From: Hericium rajendrae
Lineage: Eukaryota > Basidiomycota > Agaricomycetes > Russulales > Hericiaceae
Direction: 5' to 3'
Assembly (NCBI GenBank): GCA_033439255.1
Contig: CM065886.1
Location: 2,542,001 to 2,606,000, forward strand
Length of the DNA stretch: 64,000 nt
The translations under genes were made by a program, and so were the position numbers. This document shows, piece after piece, positions 21,904 to 33,841 of this stretch; position 1 is the first letter of the stretch, and every line of letters starts with the position of its first letter. The notes beneath the pieces were generated by a model. That model saw nothing but the letters and a program-made list of their open reading frames with translations, did no database searches and was not told where the DNA came from.

Positions 21904-23982
21904 ATGTCATCGGATGGTCTCCCGCTCTTTCCTCTGGACAGACCGACGCCTGTCCCTGATGGCCTGTTCCGTGAAGTCTACGGTGAGCCTATCTGCACTG
22001 TTTATGATGCAATCGAACTGCCAATCTCATCACTGCGTGATTAGGCGGGTCAATGATTTGTACTATGATCATGCTTGTACTCTATGGGCTGTCCATTTTG
22101 CAGGTGCGCCGACTTCGCCGATTCATGCAGAGCGTGGAGACTTACGAGGCTGCGGGATGGTGGCAGACGTATATTTATTTTTTCCACTACCCCAATGATG
22201 CCTGGGGGATGAAGACGCTGGTGAGCACTTAGTGCGGCGTTGTCTGTAATCGGACTTATCCTCATGTGCACTAGGTCACACTAATATTGTCCGTGCTGAG
22301 CTTCCGCTCCACGTCTTAACTATAGCTGACAGTCCTCCGATAGCTTCCTATCGACGGCTCACGCAATCTTTTGTAAGTTTATGCATGCTGTCCTAGGCTT
22401 GACACTAACAATGTGAATTCTCAGTGTGCCATACTGTCTATCACTACGTTGTGCGCGATGAATTGTACCTTTACTGAGGGACGTTGTCATAACGTCGACT
22501 GTCTATAGGTACTCAGTTACCATGACCCCACGTTATTGATTGGCGGCGAATGGTCGGTTTATGTGGGTAATCGCCTTTGATCTACCATTGACAGTGCCTA
22601 ACCCCGAACTTGCGATGCAGGGTTCCACTGCGCTCGGGGTATGTTCTTGTGAAGGCTCCGGGCTCCGATAGAAGCTAGACTGACGTTCTTTTCTTAGGTC
22701 GTGATCTGCTTCCTTGTACAGGTGTAAGTCATAGCGTTCCGTCCAAATGCCGAAACTTGAAGGCTCACCAGCTTGTTGCCTTAGGTTCTACGCCCGAATG
22801 ATCTACCACTGTATGGGAATTCTGCGAACTGCGCGGAACCGACCTGACGTTTGAAAATTAGTGACGAAGAATCGATGGCGGTGGGTCCTGACTGGCACTC
22901 TCGTGGTGCTGATCATGATGCAAGTCGGTGAGTGAGCTACCGTAAGAAATAATGACAACTTCTGACTGATGTATGCCATCGCAGCTTTCGGGATCGGTAT
23001 GTGACACTGAGGACTCCTTTTCGATGGCAGTCACTGATCCCAATTTTTACAGTCACAGTGCACGGAGAGTAAGCCATCACTGTTCATGAACTTCCATTCT
23101 GTGGGATAATAATATCTCTATCCCAGGTTCAGCGAGTGGGATCTTTCGAAGCTCGCCAACATCGCTGTAAGGCCGTGAATTCTATACTTTATGTGATGGT
23201 GGTTCACTAACGTGTCGATCAGCTCAACTCGATGGTGCCTATGTTCGCTGCCAGAGTGGCATCGGACACCGTAACCGCGGTATCCCTGTGCATTCTGTTG
23301 CACGAAGCAAGGCCTGGCTTCGGCGGGTACGTGTTGCCCATCCATTGTCATGATGTGCTCCACTGATATTTTCGCGTAGATCAAACCGGCTGGTCCACAC
23401 CCTGATCATCTACTCTGTCAATAGGTTCCTCTTCGTGACGTGAGTAACCGCTTACTACGAACGGCATCCCGCTGACGGAGTCTCTGCCGCAGGGTCGTCG
23501 TCATCGTGCAGATGATAGCTGTGAGTATTCAGGTCTTCCATAGCGGATCGTGATCGCTAACCTTTGACTACCAGTTGATCTGCAGGCCGAACAGTATCTG
23601 GGCCATGATCATCGACTTCGTCAGCGCACATCGTAAGGCGTCCCGTGCTCACTCCTTCACGACGCTGAACCACCACGCAGTGTACATCAACAGCTTGCTC
23701 GCCACGCTCAATTCGCGCAACCATCTCCGCGACATGAGCAAGGGCAGCGCGGGGTACCTGGACACGTCTCTGTCCGGCAGCACCGCGCCCGGCATCCGCT
23801 TTGCAAACAGCGTGCAGCGCGGCTCCCGCCCTGTGAACGTCGCGTTTTCGAGCGACAGCGCGGGCGGGCAGACGATGAGCATTGAGCTCGATGAAGCTGG
23901 TCGCGAACGGAAGCTTGAACTCGACGGGAGTGGCCGCGACCAGAAGCTTGGATTCGCTGAGAACGCAGTGGTGAGCTGTTGA
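21904..23982 (+). CDS. DUF6534-type multi-pass membrane protein
   Basis: Nineteen exons: 21904-21982, 22045-22103, 22167-22220, 22275-22292, 22333-22372, 22425-22464, 22517-22562, 22621-22638, 22698-22723, 22785-22810, 22862-22927, 22985-22996, 23053-23068, 23127-23166, 23223-23326, 23380-23439, 23493-23520, 23575-23632, 23681-23982. They join in phase to 363 residues. Hydrophobic helices follow one another (MICTMIMLVLYGLSILQ, then TYIYFFHYPND, AHAIFLCHTVYHYVV, VVICFLVQVFYARMIYH, RWVLTGTLVVLIMMQV, HTLIIYSVNRFLFVTVVVI), and the hallmark YINSLLATLNSRNHLR ends the membrane part. This is the basidiomycete DUF6534 family, predicted about seven TM helices with a soluble tail. Function of the family is unknown. 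Exons as short as 12-18 nt make it very hard to predict automatically. Confidence 0.8.
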
Positions 23983-24024
23983 TGCACTAGTTCGGAAGGA
24001 CGGGCGGCATTGATCACCTTGCTT

Positions 24025-24668
24025 TTAGACATCTGCTGTTTGAAAATGGGTTGTCACACGGAGGACCGAGAAAGGCTCATGTTCGAGTGCGGCGCCATAC
24101 GTAGACGTCTTCTCGTCGACGTGAGGCGTGACGGTTCTAGGCGCCGAGTCCGATGACTTTGCTTCTGACTGAATGGGTTCTGTCGAAAACTTGGATTGCG
24201 GAAGGACGTCTACATACGTGAACGGAATGCTCGCGGAAGATGTAAATATCGTCTTCAGAATGATTTCTTGTAATGTGCCTGACTCGGTTGCTCGTAGGCT
24301 TTGCCAGTCTTGCATCAGAGGGAATCCGTGAATCTATCTTATTGTGCCTTGCCGCTGGTCAGTGTGATGCAGGTCAAAGATAACCTACCGCCAAGCCCGG
24401 ATGGGCGGCAGAAGCTTATGGACCTCGAGGCATTCCGCGTACTATCGCCGGTCCACCAATCATCTGAACGCTCTCGGATCCTAGCGTTCTGCAAATAGTC
24501 CAAGTTTCTCAGACTTCTCCATCCCTGGCCGTATTGGCCGGCTTCGTCGGGTCGGAATGCTGCTCCGTTCATTGAGATCGGCGTTTTCAGATGTCGGAGT
24601 AGATTAGTGTAGCCAGTAAGTTCTCGAAGAGCGATGGTGGAGATAAGCGCGGTGTGAATGTCGAGCAT
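24025..24668 (-). CDS. Hypothetical protein, convergent with the DUF6534 gene
   Basis: Two exons, 24668-24389 and 24308-24025, joined by an 80-nt GT-AG intron in phase, give 187 residues starting MLDIHTALISTIALREL. No domain is recognised. The C-terminal half is Ser/Thr/Glu-rich and probably disordered. The stop lies only 42 bp from the stop of the DUF6534 gene on the other strand, so transcripts are likely to overlap. An additional 5' exon upstream of 24668 cannot be excluded, and the protein could be the tail of a longer membrane protein. Confidence 0.45.
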
Positions 24669-24909
24669 CGTGGCGCCGGTGGTTAGCAGGCTCTATACCC
24701 CCGGAAACCTGGAAGGACAGTACTCATGGAAGCTCTTCATCGCATGATGTCAATTTGACACTAATGCAGAACTTGACCGTACACGCTCCATGAGTTAAAT
24801 GCAGAGATGAACAGTGAGCAAGTTTAGATAAAATCTTGCGGTAAAGCATACAGAGATCGGCACCCTCCATTCTTATCTCTGTTTTGATCCACAGCCCGAC
24901 GTCTGGCTT

Positions 24910-26798
24910 CTAGGAACAAATCTCGGAAACATTCTCCTAAGAATGCGAGACGATATAAGGCGAAGGACGTCAAAGATGAATTTGAAGACAAACCGGTCTC
25001 GTGAACGTGAAGAAATGCAAGGAGGTGTAAGCTCTAGCATAGCCGACCTCAGCGTAGACGAACAGGTATTCCCACTTCTTGCGGAATGCCTCGAGATTAT
25101 GCTTGTCACGGAGGTCTGGGTACCGCTCTTGCATGAAAGTCACAAGGTCGCCATGGAAGTTCTTGTCCATGCGCCTTCGGTTTGATGTCAGTACAGGAGT
25201 GGGCCATAAAAAAAACGACCTGCTTACCTCCGCCACTCACGCAAAGTACGAGGATAGTCTGATAGAGTTTGAATTGGACGTGGGATAAAGGCATGCTCCG
25301 AGGTGGCACTTACGGATGCCATGATCTTCGACGCTATGGAGCACAAGTCTGCCTTGGACGGCATTCTGGACAGCTACGATCAGAGAAGTAGGACTTGGCG
25401 CGTGGTTGTTTGGCCAATGGTAGCGACGTGCGAAATCCTCGGGTCTTCACAGGCGTCAGGAATATCAAAACAAAGAGAAGATGATTGTTGCTGCTCTTCG
25501 ACTCACTGATATGCTGAGTAACGGTGTTCAGGTTGGGTCGTGGAGGAAATCACTACAGTTCCTCTGTCTGGCTTCAATGCCCAGTCAATCACGCGGAAGT
25601 AATCAGGATAGTTTGAAGGTCCGACTGCCTGTGGACAAGTTCAGTATCATGCGGAACGCATATAAATGACGCGTTTACTTCAATCATCTCACAACTGATG
25701 CAGGCATCGAAGCTGTTTTCGAACGAGGCCGGCAGCTGCCGATAGTCGCACAAATGAACCTGAATGCGGTCAGAGAGACCGGCGCTTGCTATCCTCTCGT
25801 CTGCCAATGCCTTCTGCTCCCGCGAAAGCGTCACGGTATCCACGGAGCATCCGAGACGCGCAGCCTACAACATCATCAGCATGGCAATGCACGAGAACTA
25901 GGAATCATTACTTCGATGGACATAGCGCCCCATCCCGAGCCTATCTCGAGTAGTCTATCGCCCGGACGCAGCCGCGCGGCCTTCAGAAAGTGATGAATTT
26001 TGCGAAGTTGTGCAGCTTCCAGATCGCCATCGACAGGCCCGATTGTGAGGTCTCCGCGTGGTCCGTTCTCACTCTTGTCCCACATCGCCGATGAATACAT
26101 CATATCTTTGCTCAGGAAACACTGACAGCCATCAATCACTACAGAAATAAGGAACGGAGAACGTGGGGAAACGTACCTCCATAAACTTATTCGACACGTC
26201 ATAAGAGACTTCCTGATATCGATGAGTTGGTCGCAGCTCAGCAGAGGCAAAGAGAGCCTCACCACACTCCGTTTGGCCCCCTTCAAGTTCTGACGGAAAA
26301 GACTGTTTATGGCGACTGCGGAGTAGTACGCAAAAACGGAGCTTATAGTGGTCGATAGCCCAGACAGTCCCTCACGATTATCTAGCCATAACTGCCTCAA
26401 GGAGTTTAGGTTGCGATTTGGTATTTATATCAAGATAAAACGTACGTTCAACAAGCCTTTGAGGCTTGATACCTCGAAATCGCCCTGCATGAATGCTTCT
26501 GCGACTGAATGTGGTCTTGTCAACACGTGCCACGCTTCGCGGGAAAGCGCTAAGACCCACGTCCAAGATCATGTGAGAGAAAAATCCGGCCCCACATGTT
26601 CTCGTTCAAGACTTTCAATCGTACAGACTCGTATCCATCGTCAGGTGTTCCAAATTCAAAGACGCCTTGTACATCCTCAAGAATTAATTGACCTCTGGTA
26701 AGGCCTGAACGAAGAACATCATAAAAGGTGGAGCGTGCTGGTGACGATAGCTGTGAGTGTTTGGCCACGATCGTGAAGTCGTGAGCGACACGAACCAT
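24910..26798 (-). CDS. Cyclopropane-fatty-acyl-phospholipid synthase-like methyltransferase
   Basis: Eleven exons: 26798-26561, 26504-26446, 26391-26263, 26212-26177, 26121-25912, 25864-25679, 25628-25507, 25444-25314, 25258-25228, 25174-24994, 24936-24910, giving 449 residues in phase. N-terminal LTRGQLILEDVQG and DLGLAEAFMQGDFEV are the fungal/bacterial CFA-synthase N-domain. Then come EVSYDVSNKFM, FLSKDMMYSSAMW, the SAM-binding LLEIGSGWGAMSIE, SCEMIEAVG with the acidic active-site residue, and the C-terminal YAEVGYARAYTSLHFFTFTRP. The family moves a methylene from S-adenosylmethionine onto the cis double bond of membrane phospholipid acyl chains; some relatives make methyl-branched products. 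No sphingolipid-C9-methyltransferase type membrane helices are visible, so the cyclopropane-type call is preferred. Confidence 0.88.
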
Positions 26799-27918
26799 AT
26801 GCTATGATATGATGCCTAACGGAAATGGAAGACTTGAAGCTGCCTGTAAAAAGATGAGAGCGGAGAGTCAGAGCGTCCATCCTGCAGCAAATGAGGGATA
26901 CCAGGGAAAATTCAGCGAATAGTCATTACTAGGAACATGAAGGACATATTTATATTCCGCCTTGTCTCCGATAAGAAGACCGGGTGTAGCCATGAGCACC
27001 GAATTGGCACGGATGGCCCACAACGAGGTGTCGAACCTGGCTGGCGTTCGCATGGCCCCTAGATCACGATAATGGAAACGTTTTCGCGCAAAATGTCCGG
27101 GTGCATTCCATATCAATCTTCGGTCGCTTGCAGTTTACCCAGTTGTATCTGACAGGAACTTGAGGCTGTTCGCGTATACGGCACGCGGTGCCACAAACAA
27201 ACCTTCTAAAACAACTAAATCGTCAGAACAGGAGACCCTGCAACAAGGAAGGGGTGACTCAAAGAACCCGAAGGGTCATTAGATTGCCTGGACCGGTGGG
27301 CGCATGACACTCACCACAGACAGAAGGTCCGGTCGACCTTGACTTTCTGTGAAGATGACTATCAGAAAATCAGAAAGGCCATTATTCCGTTCAGAAAGAA
27401 GGGTGTGATAGCGAAGGTCAAAAAGCAAGAACGTCATAAAAGGTTCAGTCAAGTCTAGTAGTACAGAATTATCGATTAGTACATAGTCAAGACGCAAGTG
27501 AAAGTGAGAGTAGACGCCCCTGGTAACTTATAAATGAGCGTGAGAATCGTGACCCTAATCAAGGTTGTTCAGTTTTCCAGTCCGTGAGGTGGCAAAAGAC
27601 AAACAGAGTCGTACTTCATGACAACAATCACCTCGGAGATGGCAGAAAACACGTTGATTCGGTCATATATTGGAACAAATGGCTATCCATAGCCTATCTA
27701 AGGTTTGTCGAGCAGCACCTTCCAAAAGCGCCGCCGTGGTACATCCAAATTCCGACGTGGACATTCTGATTCTGTGCACAGCGGCACATCAAGTCTTGTC
27801 TATCGAATCACAGCAGAGTCACCCGAACTGATTCCGAGAAGGTGAGTGAATGTGGAGGGGGTGAAGTCTCAAAATGTGCCGCACGCAGCCCGAGGTGATT
27901 CCCCTCCCTTGGTCCACC
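26799..27918. other. Intergenic region between CFA synthase and P450
   Basis: 1.1 kb between divergent genes and so a shared promoter zone. Minus-strand frames at 26868-27116 and 27279-27497 have no recognisable domain. No TATA box in a convincing place. Confidence 0.45.
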
Positions 27919-30088
27919 ATGCTTCGTCCCATTTCAATCGTCGCACTTGCAGCTCTCGCCGGCTGGGGACTGTATCTTCGTTACCGCCGACGTAATGCAA
28001 CACCGTTGCCACCTGGTCAGTGTGTTGAGCTCATAATGTTGCTAATACTATTAATCGGAGATGCTCTTGACAGGGCCGACGCCCATTCCATTTGTTGGGA
28101 ACCTACATCAGATTCCGATGGTCAACCAATTCATGGTTTACGTAGAATGGGCGAAGACCTACGGTAGGCAATGAGCTGCTCATCGCGTTGACCCAATTTA
28201 AATGTGTCGTAGGCCCTCTGATGTACTTTCATGTCTTTGGCCGCGAGTTTGTCGTCGTCAATGATGTCAAAGGCGCATTGGAGTTGTTCGAAGGCCGTTC
28301 GGGCTTGTACTGCACCAAACCTCGTTTGGTTATTCATATTCGTATCTAGCCAAGTACTGCCTGACGGAGTCCTGTCTGGGTTTCTCAGGTCATGGCAGGT
28401 GAACTCATCGGCAAGCAGAAGTCGTCAATGATATTCTCACACTACAACGCCCGGCTGAAAAAATGTCACCAAATCACGCACAACTGGATGGGCAAACAAT
28501 CCATCCGCGGGTCGTGGCGCACGCAGGAGATCGGCGCCTACAAGCTCTTGGAGTCGCTGCTGGACGATCCCGAGCACTTTTCAGAGCACGTTCGCACGTG
28601 AGTCGTCCGGCCTTTCCTTCCTATTGTTAACTGGACATTGCCAACGATCGATGCCATGGCAGCCACGCCGGCACCGTCCTCCTCGGACTCATCTATGGTA
28701 TTCAGTGTCTCCCAGTGAACGATCCCCACATCGCACTCTCAGAGCACGTCTGCGGGCTGACCGCAGAGGCGATGCGCCCAGGACGCTGGCTGGTCGACTC
28801 CTTCCCCCTCCGTGCGTCAGCATTTATCTTCTCACCCCTAGCATTCGAATATGACCTTTTCAGTTGCATATGTTCCGGACTGGCTCCCGGGCGCCCACTT
28901 CAAGCGCTGGGCGCGCCAAACGCGCGCCGTGACGAACAGGCTTATCCGGGGCCCGTACGAAATGGTCAGAGCTTCTGTGGTGCGTGTCGAAGTCCTGCAG
29001 ATCATCTCCGATAGGCAGTCGGCGGGCTCATGCGGCCTCTGCAGCTCGACGGCACGGCGCCGCCGTCGTGGGTGGCCGATGCGATTATAACGGAGTCGGG
29101 CCAGCCAATCGCGGGCGAGGACGCCGAGTGTCTCATCGTTGCCGCGGGGAGCCTCTATGCTGCTGGTATCGACACGGTTCGTGGGCTCACCTAAGTTTCA
29201 ATTATTCGGACACCAGTTCTGATGCTCCGGCAAGACCGTCTCGGCCATCCGGACGTTCTTCCTTATGATGGCGAGGCATCCTGAAGTCCAGCGGAAGGCC
29301 CAGGCGGAAATTGACAAGGTTATTGGCACGTCCCGCCTCCCAAACGTCGAGGATAAGGATTCGTTGCCGTACTTGAACTGCATTACGAAGGAGGTACTTC
29401 GCGTAGCCGCGATCGTACCAGTCATGCCCCACAGCTTGGAGCGAGACGATGTTCGTCTTCCCATGGCAAAGCTTGCAAATTTTACTAAATTCATTCCAGA
29501 TTTACGAAGGATACTTGATCCCGAAAGGCTCCTTTGTGATGGTTAACACATGGTGCTTCCAGCTCAGTAGCTGGTCTCTATTTGAATTCACTCATCGGAC
29601 ACCATAGGGCGATCTTCCATGATCCGCAAACGTATCCAAACCCGGAGCAGTTCAAGCCCGAGCGCTTCGACCCCGCGCTCGGCGACGCGGCACAGATGGA
29701 CCCTGAAGTGCTCGGCTTTGGACTTGGTCGGCGGTAGGAGCCAACGCTTCATTTTCGGTACAGCCCCGAGACACTGACGTTGGAGCTACAGCTCCTGCGC
29801 GGGAATGCACTTCGCCAAGTCGTGGCTCTTCTTGAACTTGTCGTATGTTCTGTCTGTCTTTGATATTCTCCCTGCGAAGGGCACAGACGGCAAGCCGAGC
29901 GTTCCGGAAGTCCGTTTCGACGCCGGTCACATTCGGTATGTCTATCCATGTCTTGTATCATGCGTGAACTGTTAGTTTACATAGTGTGCCGTAGGATTCC
30001 GAGTGAGTTCAAATGTTTGGTCGTGCCGAGGAACGTCGACAAGGTGCGACTTGTACGGGAAGTCGTTGCGACGTCCAAGGAGGACTAG
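27919..30088 (+). CDS. Cytochrome P450 monooxygenase
   Basis: Twelve exons: 27919-28015, 28074-28163, 28213-28328, 28389-28597, 28663-28811, 28864-28964, 29015-29176, 29235-29450, 29500-29552, 29608-29733, 29792-29935, 29995-30088, giving 518 residues. An N-terminal membrane anchor (ISIVALAALAGWGLYLRY) is followed by a Pro-rich hinge (PLPPGPTPIPFVGNL). Further in are the I-helix oxygen-binding site AAGIDTT, the K-helix E-x-x-R in KEVLR, the PERF region, and the haem loop FGLGRRSCAG with the Cys ligand. All canonical parts are present, so it should be an active ER-bound monooxygenase. CYP family cannot be fixed by eye. The start of exon 7 allows an alternative 18-nt-longer exon 6. Divergent from the CFA synthase, convergent with the hydrolase. 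Confidence 0.92.
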
Positions 30089-30205
30089 CGATGTTACTAA
30101 GTCTGGAAGTGGAGAACACATAATGTATACTACACATGCTTCAAGCATTCTTTGTGACGGTGCATGGTATATCAACCTTGCCCGAGAACATTGCATCCTG
30201 CGTGA

Positions 30206-31577
30206 TCACAGCTTAGCACACGACGGAGCAGGACGGCCACTCAAGATGCGGAAAATCTGATCTGCCACCTCACGCGGCTGTTCCACGTGAAGCTGCACCC
30301 AACTGAGATGAGTGAATCGGAAAGAGGACAAAGCCAGACTCACATAATGGCCCGAGCCTTGAATTGTCGTGATGGACTTCAGACGAGGACGATCCATCTC
30401 AATGTTCCTATCGATGATCTTGTTGAGCCCGTCTGGCCTGTACGATGGTTATCTTCCCCGGCAATGCTCTCCATATGCAAGGCAGCGCACCATATGTCCT
30501 TCTCAGACCCAATGATAAGATGCGTCGGCAGCCGATCCAACATGCTGCGCAGCTGCGTAAGGGCACCAAGGTGCGTGCCGTCGTCGACGAAGCAGGCAGT
30601 CTCCTGCTCCACCGTCGTCTTGGTCGTAACCTTTCCTGGCTGACCTTCGACCTCGCGGAAATATGTCTGCTGTTCATTCCGCAGTCTGAGAGAGTGGCCT
30701 TCCAACATTAGCCGAGTGTGAGACGTACAGGTATGATCTCGAAGATGTCAGGATGGAAGTTCTTCCACGGAATATGGGTCCTCATCCACTTCACAGCATC
30801 ATCGACAGTGTTCCAGACTGTGGGCCGCCTGGCGTTGGATCGCTTCACGACCTTGTAAAGCTGCCGAAAATACGGCCAGGACGACTCATCGCAATGTGGA
30901 GACTCGACGAGAATCAGAGTGCGAAGAGGGATGTTTTCCCCGTCTTTTGGAAGTGCCTGGATGCTAGATGATCGTCTGTTATTTGTACGATCCTTGCATG
31001 AATACGGTGATGACGTACAGAGAGCCGCCGCCACCAGAGTGTCCGACGCCCACCAGGTTCTGGCGTTCGGCGGGCGATAGCGCGTCAGATGCAAGGAATG
31101 CCTTGATGGCTGCGGCGTACTGCACAGCTGGGACTGCGGCGCGAAGTTCAGGAGACATACACTGTAATATTGATGACGCGAAATACAGATTACGGAGTAA
31201 TGCTCCTTGAGCAGTTTCTCATTTGAAAGAGCGCTGTCGCCGTGATTTGGACGTTCCATGGTCCATATGGACTGGATGTGGATGGGGCTGCCTGGTCGAG
31301 ATGCAAGCCAGAACAGCCGCTTGACGACAGGTAGCCACGTCTCCTGCACTGTAGTGGATATCGTCTCCGCTTAGCATATATATTAAAATTACTTGGGCGT
31401 ACGAAGGGAGATGCCTCCAATAAGAAGAAGCGTCACAGACGGGTGTTCATGTTCAGCGCCTGGCGACCCTGGTAGTGTGTAGCGTGTCGCAATGTATTGA
31501 AGAGTTCGATCCAGACAATAGGTCCCTTGAATTGAAGTGGCCTGCAATGGGTGAAGAGTCTCTTTGGACAGAGGCAT
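30206..31577 (-). CDS. Alpha/beta hydrolase
   Basis: Seven exons: 31577-31403, 31348-31187, 31133-31019, 30963-30729, 30669-30491, 30437-30344, 30292-30206, giving 348 residues in phase. LLLIGGISLLQETWLPVVKRLF carries the strand and oxyanion region. IWTMERPNHGDSAL follows, then the nucleophile elbow VGVGHSGGGGS with Ser. LIIGSEKDIW marks the acid-side strand, and GSGHYLHVEQPREVA carries the likely catalytic His. This is the order of AB_hydrolase-1 proteins common in basidiomycetes, serine hydrolases of ester or lactone bonds with unknown substrate. No signal peptide, so probably cytosolic or peroxisomal. It ends 118 bp from the P450 stop, tail to tail. Some splice sites (the starts of exons 3 and 5) were chosen to keep family-like sequence. 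Confidence 0.75.
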
Positions 31578-33218
31578 GACGATCCCTAGCGATGCAGAGA
31601 TCTAGTTCAGTAGGACTCCGTCTGTGTAAGTAGAAAACTACGTAGCAGTCAGCATGTGAATGTTTGAAGAGTGTGTGTGAACAACAGGCGCTCCGACTGT
31701 CTTCTGCGGGCGCGCAAGTTGTGGCCGTTTCCATTCCATACTTGTCACCGCAGTCTTCTTGACCTTCTGGATAGATCAGAATCAGAACTCCACGGTCCAC
31801 GTCAGACATCCAAGAATAATTATTCGCCCAAGGGTACAAGCTCAAGCGCCTCCACGAGGAAGGATAATTGATGACTGAGCAACCTCAGAAAGCTGTTCGA
31901 ATTCTCGGAATTGTTGGGCTTGCCGGGGCGGTTTGCCCGGCGGCTAAGGATTCCGACGAAAAGTTCGATCTCAGCTATCCCGACCGCCTGGATTCCAGGT
32001 TGGCAATATCATATATAGTACTAGCGGCATAGAAACAGTTTACAAAATTCTCAGTCTTTCAACTCTAGAAACTGTAGAGTAAAGAGGATGATATAATCTC
32101 CGTTTCTCATTATCGAGTTCAAAGTTAACCTCTCAATGCAGCTGTGCATAATCCTGCCTAGAATCCACCCACAGGCCATTCCACCGTACTGGCATCGGGA
32201 TCCTGATCCCAAGTCGATCCGTCCTGGGATCGCACTATTCTCTGCTGCTCGGTGGCGATCCAAGAGTGGTCATGACCCGAATCGAACAGCGCGATCTGCC
32301 CGCCGTCGCCACTTCGGAACGGCTGTCGATTTCGGGTCCCCCGAACAGGAGCTTTGAAATGACTGGAGGGATTCGTATAGGTCGCGAACTGTGACAAACA
32401 CTTCGGGGAGCTGGAGGACTTTGCCGATTGCACCGCGGAGCTCCTCGATACCGAACACAGCCGGCTAATGCTGTTGAGGAATTCGGCGACGAGCCAGTCG
32501 GGATGGAGGCCGGCCATGACTTAGACATCATGTCCGCTCGCATTGGCCATGAAGACACTTTCGTTATTACCCAGGCTTGGCTAGTGATATCTGAGGACAC
32601 ATGCGCATGAGTACAGCAAAAGCAAAAAACGTCTTTCAGAATGACTTGTCGGTTGGACTGGGGGTATATGTAGTTCGACGAGTTCGAGATTATATATCGT
32701 TTGGAGACGAAGCTCTGTTCTTTCGGGAACCTGAATCAGTACATACCTTCTCAAGGCACAGCGGCCAATACTGTACTATTCAGACTCACGAGAGCCTTGT
32801 CACCGACGCGTTGAGTTAGAGCGGTATAAAGGGACGCCTCCTTCGTATCACGTCAAAGAGTTTCTATCATAGTTCCACGATAGTACACCAGCTGAACAAT
32901 GGCCTGCCGATTCGGCCCTAGCTGCACATCTTTTTGCGCACCTATCGTTTCAGGATAGCACATGAGGCACTGGACGCGGTCGGAAAACAGACGGAATGCT
33001 CGTGTCAGTGCCTACGACGAAATGGAAGAAAGGATGACGATACCTGTGGCCATGTTTTTACATGTCTGCTCAGACCTATTCCAGACTTAAAATGCCTGAG
33101 AATGTCAAGAGATGATGTGACCCATAACCACGGGCAGTGAACCCCAGAATTTTCCTCTGTACTTACCTTGTGCATCGAGCCTCACTACCATCTCAACATT
33201 TCCAGCTACGAACTCGAC
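31578..33218. other. Gene-poor stretch with a possible frame-broken coding remnant
   Basis: Mostly featureless. On the minus strand 32517-32270 two overlapping frames look protein-like (MAGLHPDWLVAEFLNSISRL, then in another frame FGIEELRGAIGKVLQ and VTVRDLYESLQSF), as if one gene had slipped by two bases near 32455. No family is recognised. A TATAAAG at 32825-32831 on the plus strand could serve the 33.2 kb gene if that gene has a 5' leader intron. Confidence 0.35.
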
Positions 33219-33841
33219 ATGTCTGCCGTTCCACTTCACGAGGATCCCCCCGAGATGTACGACACGAAGGAGGATGCCGCGAAGGCGGCCTGCGCCTGGG
33301 TCGAGCAAGGCAAAGTCAAGGTCGATCGCAGCAAGCTAAGGATCTACAAAAGGTGATTGTGTCTGCGCTCCCACGTCAGACAATGCTTACCCGGAATATT
33401 CCATCCAGCAAGGTCGGCCCAGTGAAGAAGCACATCGTCGGCGAGTTAACTCTCAACGCTCTGCGTCACTCTGTGTGGGGGACTTAGCCATGAGAGGACT
33501 GATGCTGACCTACTCCGTCTCTAGGAGTCGGCCTCCTGCGCAACAGCGGCATTATAGAGGACATCGTGCGCATCGATAACGATGACACCGGAAAGGGGAT
33601 TCACTTCAACGCGAAGAACCTCTCCGACACATCGCAGAAGCTTGCCGCCTGCATCCAGCCGACAGTCAGTATGACTGCTACGACACGCATGAACCTGTTC
33701 TACGAGTATCTTAATGCTCTCGAGAACCTGTCCGCGGATACTATCTGGGACTGGTGGAGGACAGGGACGAAGCCGATGACGGTTGAGGCAGAAGCGGAGG
33801 CGGACTCCGTGTCTGTGGCTGTGGAGACAGGCGCAGACTGA
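33219..33841 (+). CDS. Hypothetical protein
   Basis: Three exons, 33219-33352, 33409-33464 and 33525-33841, join in phase to 168 residues. MSAVPLHEDPPEMYDTKEDA leads into AACAWVEQGKVKVDRSKLRIY, then GPVKKHIVGELTLNALRVGLL and GIIEDIVRIDNDDTGKG, and an acidic tail. The N-terminal two thirds look folded (mixed helix and strand, no low complexity). I recognise no family. The second donor is GTCACT, weaker than usual, so the last junction is the least certain. Two copies of the same phase logic supporting the model make a chance frame unlikely. Confidence 0.5.

Noticed and set aside
26868-27497. Minus frames upstream of the CFA synthase
   Set aside because: Considered as extra 5' exons, but the model starting at 26798 already has a complete family-like N-terminus and these frames show no related sequence.
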